A stretch of DNA of 10,181 nt from positions 1 to 10,181 of the forward strand of contig WRFK01000041.1 in assembly GCA_009778835.1 (NCBI GenBank), written 5' to 3'. The notes beneath the pieces are model-generated. The model was not told the DNA's origin. It searched no databases and worked only from the letters and a program-made list of their open reading frames with translations. The translations under genes and the position numbers were made by a program. Below, one piece after another: positions 7,229 through 10,181 of the stretch. Positions within the stretch are counted from its first letter, which is position 1; each line of letters starts with the position of its first letter. The DNA is from Spirochaetaceae bacterium (GTDB lineage: Bacteria; Spirochaetota; Spirochaetia; CADAEX01).

Positions 7229-7825
7229 ATGAAAGCTAAACAGAAACACTGGTATGAATATCTTTGGATTGCCTCTCCTGTGTATTTTACCCTTGGATTT
7301 TTCAATATCTTATTCGCATGGCTGGGGATGATTCTCTTTATAACACCGTTACTCATCGCTATTATTGGCGGCAGCAAGTTGTATTGCAATAAATACTGCG
7401 AAAGAGGGCAGCTATTCGAGTTGTTGGGCAACAGATTTGGATTATCTCTAAAGAAGAAGGCGCCGCGCTTTTTGAAGTTTAACTGGTTTCGTTATGGATT
7501 CCTGGTTTTTTTTATGACAAAGTTCGTACTAATGATATATAGGACTTATGTTGTTTTTGCTGGAGCTGATCTAAAGGAAGTAGTAATGCTTTTATGGATG
7601 TTCAAACTGCCGTGGAACTGGGCAGATACTTCTGTCGCATCACCTTGGATAGCGCAGTTCGCGTTTGGATTTTACGGTATAATGCTTACTTCAACCGTGA
7701 TTGGGCTTGTTTTAATGATTATTTTTAAACCCCGCTCATGGTGTGTATTTTGCCCAATGGGAACAATGACGCAGGGGATATGTAAAATCAAAAACAGTAA
7801 GGAAAAGTCAAAATCGGCAGCCTGA
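7229..7825 (+). CDS. membrane 4Fe-4S binding protein, NapH/NosR-like (198 aa)
   Basis: About four hydrophobic segments are visible (residues roughly 13-30, 32-48, 88-109, 145-167). Cysteine motifs sit just after the second (Cys53 and Cys57 in YCNKYCERGQLF) and after the last (Cys172, Cys175 in WCVFCPMG, then Cys185). This pattern matches the polytopic 4Fe-4S proteins of the NapH/MauN/NosR C-terminal type, which pass electrons between the quinone pool or a membrane complex and a soluble partner. The first motif has Glu where the family usually has Pro (CxxxCP), a small deviation. The frame is open further upstream to 7142, but the start at 7229 is preferred: GGGAGGG (7214-7220) is 8 nt upstream, the ferredoxin stop ends at 7227, and the upstream extension would run through the ferredoxin gene in another frame. 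Likely role, inferred: donor or acceptor for the adjacent ferredoxin. Confidence 0.88.
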   Translation: MKAKQKHWYEYLWIASPVYFTLGFFNILFAWLGMILFITPLLIAIIGGSKLYCNKYCERGQLFELLGNRFGLSLKKKAPRFLKFNWFRYGFLVFFMTKFVLMIYRTYVVFAGADLKEVVMLLWMFKLPWNWADTSVASPWIAQFAFGFYGIMLTSTVIGLVLMIIFKPRSWCVFCPMGTMTQGICKIKNSKEKSKSAA

Positions 7826-7875
7826 AAACGCGTTTGATAATGGTATCTTTTGATTTTATGTTAGACAGGTTTTTA

Positions 7876-8292
7876 TTATCTGGAATATGTAAAAGATAAC
7901 TCTGTGCCATCGCTCGCAGTAAATTGCGATTCCATTACATCATTGGATATTATGAAAAATCTTTCCTGATACCACTCATCGTTTTCAAATTTTACATACA
8001 TTTCATAATATTCTTCTGTTACAGTCTGGCTAAATCCAATGACATAACCTGTTTCTATATCTTCTATTAAACTGTAATTATCCATTAAAATATCAGTTTT
8101 AGTAAATTCTATTATGAATGGATCATCGGTTTCTTCATCAACAATCCATGTGCCAAGAATCCACTCCGGCGGAGCTATATTATCAATTTCATACTCATTA
8201 TCAGTATTATCATTTGACGGAACCAAATCACTGAATGCAGGAGACAAAATTATAAAAAACAGAAAAATATAAAAAACTATCTTATTTTTCAT
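7876..8292 (-). CDS. small exported protein of unknown function (138 aa)
   Basis: The first 21 residues form a typical Sec signal peptide: MKNK, a hydrophobic core, then SPAFS with likely cleavage before Asp22. There is no cysteine at the cleavage site, so this is not a lipoprotein. The mature part is acidic (rich in D and E) and aromatic, and probably all beta: 'PPEWILGTWIVDEE' near residues 41-54 followed by alternating strands, with a GTW motif near the N-terminus and 'GTELSFTYSR' at the end. This recalls small lipocalin-like or calycin-type extracytoplasmic proteins, a weak resemblance only. The ATG at 8292 follows AAGGAAG with good spacing. It is convergent with the Fe-S pair (51 bp apart) and divergent from the riboflavin operon, so it is probably transcribed alone. 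Function unknown. Confidence 0.82.
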   Translation of the reverse strand: MKNKIVFYIFLFFIILSPAFSDLVPSNDNTDNEYEIDNIAPPEWILGTWIVDEETDDPFIIEFTKTDILMDNYSLIEDIETGYVIGFSQTVTEEYYEMYVKFENDEWYQERFFIISNDVMESQFTASDGTELSFTYSR

Positions 8293-8422
8293 GGTAAATC
8301 TTCCTTATTTTGAAAGTTAATGCAAAAATATATGCGTTAAATTGAATAAATATAATTATAGTATTAATTTTTAAAATATAAAAGAGATATTTAATAGTTT
8401 CTCAATGACAATTATTATGCTA
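8293..8422. other. intergenic DNA between the exported-protein gene and the riboflavin promoter
   Basis: This AT-rich stretch should hold the promoter of the minus-strand exported-protein gene. A palindrome TATAATTATA (8351-8360) supplies a TATAAT in that direction (8360-8355), about 65 bp before its ATG, but I see no convincing -35. Nothing else is supportable here. Confidence 0.3.
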
Positions 8423-8451
8423 TTGACAGATACTATGCAGGGGTATAATAT
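8423..8451 (+). promoter_or_regulatory. promoter of the riboflavin operon
   Basis: A perfect TTGACA (8423-8428) is followed by TATAAT (8444-8449, 15-bp spacer) and by the overlapping TAATAT (8446-8451, 17-bp spacer). Either -10 would start transcription near 8455-8460, about 20 bases before the FMN aptamer, as expected for riboswitch-led transcripts. Confidence 0.75.
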
Positions 8452-8476
8452 TTATATAGACAATTAATACATAGAA

Positions 8477-8584
8477 TTCTTCAGGGCAGGGTGAAAATCC
8501 CTACCGGTGGTAAAGCCCACGAGCCGAAAGGCAGATTCGGTGTGATTCCGAAGCCGACAGTTAGAGTCTGGATGAAAGAAGATG
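8477..8584 (+). ncRNA. FMN riboswitch (RFN element)
   Basis: The conserved RFN core is plain: AGGGCAGGGTGAAAATCCC, then CTACCGGTGGTAAAGCCCAC, GAGCC, and near the end the AGTCTGGATGAAAGA strand. Helices can be traced: P1 TCTTC (8478-8482) with GAAGA (8578-8582), P2 GGG with CCC around TGAAAAT, P3 TGG/CCA, P5 TTCGG with CCGAA, and P6 GAC/GTC before the closing strand. The aptamer binds FMN, the end product of the pathway encoded downstream, and switches gene expression off. It is placed between a sigma-70-like promoter and a terminator, ahead of ribD. The element contains an in-frame GTG (8491) continuous with the ribD frame, so naive start calling would translate the riboswitch. Confidence 0.97.
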
Positions 8585-8600
8585 GTAGTTTTATATCAGA

Positions 8601-8638
8601 AGCTCTGAAATATATTTATGTTTCGGAGCTTTTTTTAT
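8601..8638 (+). terminator. intrinsic terminator forming the riboswitch expression platform
   Basis: AGCTCTGAAA (8601-8610) pairs along its full 10 bp with TTTCGGAGCT (8621-8630; one G-U pair) around a 10-base loop, and is followed directly by a run of seven T (8631-8636 plus the last stem base). It lies 17 bases after the aptamer and 15 before the ribD ATG, so control is by premature termination. An alternative helix is possible: AGAGTCTG (8563-8570) of the aptamer can pair with CAGA (8597-8600) and CTCT (8603-8606) with a 2-base bulge, which would break the terminator stem when FMN is absent. Confidence 0.88.
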
Positions 8639-8652
8639 TAGCGGTGTTATTT

Positions 8653-9789
8653 ATGGATAGTGAAAAATATATGCGTATTGCTTTAGATCTTGCATCAAAA
8701 GGCATTGGAAATGTTAATCCCAATCCTATGGTAGGCGCTGTAATTGTAAAAGATAATAAAATAATAGGGCAGGGTTATCATTCAGTTTATGGCGGACCTC
8801 ATGCTGAAATCGAAGCATTAAAAAGCTGTAGCAATGCTTCCGACGCTGCATTATATGTAACACTTGAGCCTTGTTGCCATCATGGAAAAACTCCTCCATG
8901 CACAGATGCGATAATCAAAAATAAAATATCAAAAGTTGTTATTGGTTGCAATGATCCTAATCCTCTTGTTTGCGGAAAAGGGATCGAAATCCTTAAAAAT
9001 CATGGAATTGAAGTTGAAACAGGTGTGCTGGAAAAAGAGTGCCAGGATTTAAATGAAATATTTTTTTATTATATAAAAAATAAAAAACCGTATGTTGTTA
9101 TGAAATATGCAATGACTGCTGATGGCAAAATCGCAACAAGTTCCGGAGAATCTCAATGGATCACAGGGAATCTGGCGCGCGAACATACTCATAAAGCAAG
9201 ACATGCGTTGTCTGGCATTATGGCAGGAATTGGGACTATTCTTGCTGATGATCCTCTTCTTACATGCAGAATCCCGGGTGGAAAAAATCCTGTAAGGATT
9301 ATTTGCGACTCTGCTCTTAAAATACCATTGGATTCCAAAGTTGCGCAAACAGCAAAAACAGTTCCCACTATTGTGGCTGCTTCAGCTTGCAATGCATCTC
9401 TGGCTGCATCTTCCGATGCATCTTTCAATAACAAAAAAGAACAGCTTGAATCTATGGGGCTCACTATAATCGAAACAGAATTAAAAGATTCAAAACTTGA
9501 TTTACAGGATTTAATGCAGAAGCTTGGAAAAAGAGGAATTGACAGTATTCTTCTGGAAGGGGGCGGAACTTTAAATTACAGCGCTCTTAAGCAGGGGATT
9601 GTTAATAAATTGCAAATATATATAGGCGCTAAAATATTGGGCGGCAAAGAGAGCCTTTCTCCTGTAGAAGGCGAAGGGATAAAAAATATTTCAGATGCAG
9701 TTAATTTAAAACTACTTAATACTACTATTATGGGAGAAGATGTTCTGCTTGAATACAAGGTGGAGGAGATGCCATGTTTACAGGAATAG
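8653..9789 (+). CDS. ribD: bifunctional riboflavin deaminase/reductase RibD (378 aa)
   Basis: RibD catalyses the second and third steps of riboflavin synthesis: deamination of the pyrimidine formed from GTP, then NADPH-dependent reduction of the ribosyl side chain. The N-terminal deaminase domain (about 1-145) has NPNPMVGAV at 22-30, the zinc and catalytic motif HAE at 50-52, and the second zinc motif PCCHHGKTPPC at 73-83 (Cys74 or 75, Cys83). The reductase domain (about 146-370) has MKYAMTADGKI at 150-160, SQWITG 167-172, GIGTILADDPLLTCR 192-206 and LLEGGGTLN 300-308. Length is normal for RibD. The ATG at 8653 is preferred over any upstream start because it follows the terminator and begins right before the conserved deaminase helix; the ribosome site is a modest GGTG (8643-8646). 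Residues 245-258 form an Ala/Ser-rich insert built from a 12-bp repeat (9393-9428). Confidence 0.98.
   Translation: MDSEKYMRIALDLASKGIGNVNPNPMVGAVIVKDNKIIGQGYHSVYGGPHAEIEALKSCSNASDAALYVTLEPCCHHGKTPPCTDAIIKNKISKVVIGCNDPNPLVCGKGIEILKNHGIEVETGVLEKECQDLNEIFFYYIKNKKPYVVMKYAMTADGKIATSSGESQWITGNLAREHTHKARHALSGIMAGIGTILADDPLLTCRIPGGKNPVRIICDSALKIPLDSKVAQTAKTVPTIVAASACNASLAASSDASFNNKKEQLESMGLTIIETELKDSKLDLQDLMQKLGKRGIDSILLEGGGTLNYSALKQGIVNKLQIYIGAKILGGKESLSPVEGEGIKNISDAVNLKLLNTTIMGEDVLLEYKVEEMPCLQE
9393..9428 (+). repeat. three-copy 12-bp imperfect tandem repeat inside ribD
   Basis: Three in-register units share TGCATCT at 9393, 9405 and 9417 and differ in their last five bases (CTGGC, TCCGA, TTCAA). 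With one base before it, each unit encodes four residues starting Ala-Ser (ASLA, ASSD, ASFN). It lies in a region of the reductase domain where RibD loops vary, so it probably adds a surface loop without harming catalysis. Confidence 0.7.
9762..9773 (+). promoter_or_regulatory. ribosome binding site of ribE inside the end of ribD
   Basis: GGAGGAG starting at 9762 lies about 5-7 nt before the ATG at 9774. It is a much stronger site than that of ribD and fixes the ribE start, producing a 16-bp gene overlap typical of translational coupling. Confidence 0.8.
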
Positions 9790-10181
9790 TGGAAGAAAAA
9801 GGGAAAATAAAATCCATACAGCAGGGAAGCAAATCCATAAGGCTTACAATAGGAGCAGATGTTGTTCTTAAGGGCTTAAAAATAGGGGAGAGTGTTGCTG
9901 TAAGTGGAGTTTGCCTTACTGTAACAGATATTTTTTCCGATAGCTTTGCTTCGGATGTTATGCCGGAGACATTAAGAAAGACCGCTTTTTCAAATCTCAA
10001 AATCGGAGATATTGTTAATCTTGAAAGAGCTATGCGGGCAGATGGAAGGTTTGGCGGCCACATGGTAGCAGGACATATTGATGGCACAGGTACTATTGCT
10101 GATATCAAACGCGAAGATAATGCTGTTTGGTTAAAAATAACAGCATCTCCGGATATTCTTAAATATGTTATCGATAAGGGG
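9774..10181 (+). CDS. ribE: riboflavin synthase alpha subunit RibE, partial (cut by right edge)
   Basis: Riboflavin synthase dismutates two 6,7-dimethyl-8-ribityllumazines into riboflavin and a pyrimidine. The start MFTGIVEEKG is the hallmark N-terminus of the family, followed by VSGVCLTVTDI (about 43-53), and then by the start of the second lumazine-binding repeat with GRFGGHMVAGHIDGTG (about 91-106). 136 codons are present of roughly 200-215 expected, open to the right edge. The ATG at 9774 overlaps the last 16 bases of ribD in another frame, so the pair belongs to one FMN-riboswitch-controlled operon; ribBA and ribH would be expected further on, but lie outside the window. In some species the gene is called ribC or ribB. 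Confidence 0.97.
   Translation, partial: MFTGIVEEKGKIKSIQQGSKSIRLTIGADVVLKGLKIGESVAVSGVCLTVTDIFSDSFASDVMPETLRKTAFSNLKIGDIVNLERAMRADGRFGGHMVAGHIDGTGTIADIKREDNAVWLKITASPDILKYVIDKG

Noticed and set aside
7836..7856. Possible terminator for the ferredoxin operon (GATA/TATC hairpin then T-rich)
   Set aside because: Only 4 AT-rich base pairs and an interrupted T-run; too weak to call.
7873..7899. Minus-strand hairpin TTATCT/AGATAA at the end of the exported-protein gene
   Set aside because: Six weak base pairs, 12-base loop and an A-rich rather than U-rich tail in that direction, so it does not look like an intrinsic terminator.
9049..10108. Minus-strand open frames over ribD and ribE
   Set aside because: They are opposite strongly conserved riboflavin genes and have no motif of their own.
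1..10181. tRNA, rRNA, CRISPR, insertion sequence or phage genes
   Set aside because: Scanned by eye on both strands; no cloverleaf, repeat-spacer array, transposase motif or terminal repeats were found.

Overview
The window looks like AT-rich chromosomal DNA from an anaerobic bacterium. The evidence is an oxygen-sensitive style of Fe-S biochemistry (a very large acyl-CoA dehydratase-type activase fusion, a 2[4Fe-4S] ferredoxin, and a NapH-like membrane Fe-S protein), low-GC codon use, and a TTG-started gene. The wording around the histidine kinase phospho-acceptor (SHEMRTPMNAIIGM), together with a small secreted protein carrying an '-AFS' cleavage site, reminds me of spirochaetes (Treponema-like) or clostridia. 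This is an impression only; no rRNA or marker gene in the window settles taxonomy.

Layout. 1-2013 (minus, cut at the left edge): a membrane sensor histidine kinase with about five or six N-terminal membrane segments, two GAF-like domains and a HisKA domain; its ATPase domain lies outside the window. 2225-2437 (plus): a 70-aa protein of unknown function whose stop codon interlocks with the stop of the next gene. 2434-6771 (minus): a 1445-aa fusion of two ASKHA activator ATPase domains, a cysteine cluster, a DUF2229 region and HgdB-like regions. It resembles a single-chain version of the activator plus dehydratase/double-cubane-cluster protein systems. 7024-7825 (plus, divergent from the fusion): a two-gene unit of ferredoxin and four-helix membrane Fe-S protein. 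7876-8292 (minus): a small exported protein of unknown function. 8423-8640 (plus): a promoter, an FMN riboswitch (RFN element) and a strong intrinsic terminator. 8653 to the right edge (plus): ribD and the first two thirds of ribE (riboflavin synthase), overlapping by 16 bp.

How the genes may work together. The riboflavin operon is a clear case of transcription attenuation by FMN: the aptamer is followed by a hairpin and U-run before the ribD start. The most interesting part is the Fe-S block at 2434-7825. The fused ATPase/reductase needs a low-potential electron donor, and a ferredoxin and a membrane Fe-S protein able to feed it are encoded directly next door across a 252-bp divergent intergenic region. 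That functional link is inference from gene order and family knowledge, not shown by the sequence. The intergenic region holds a perfect 7-1-7 inverted repeat at 6843-6857 over a possible -10 box of the fusion gene, a candidate operator.

No tRNA, rRNA, CRISPR array, insertion sequence or phage gene was seen. The only gene-free stretch over 300 bases (8293-8652) is mostly explained by the riboflavin promoter, riboswitch and terminator.
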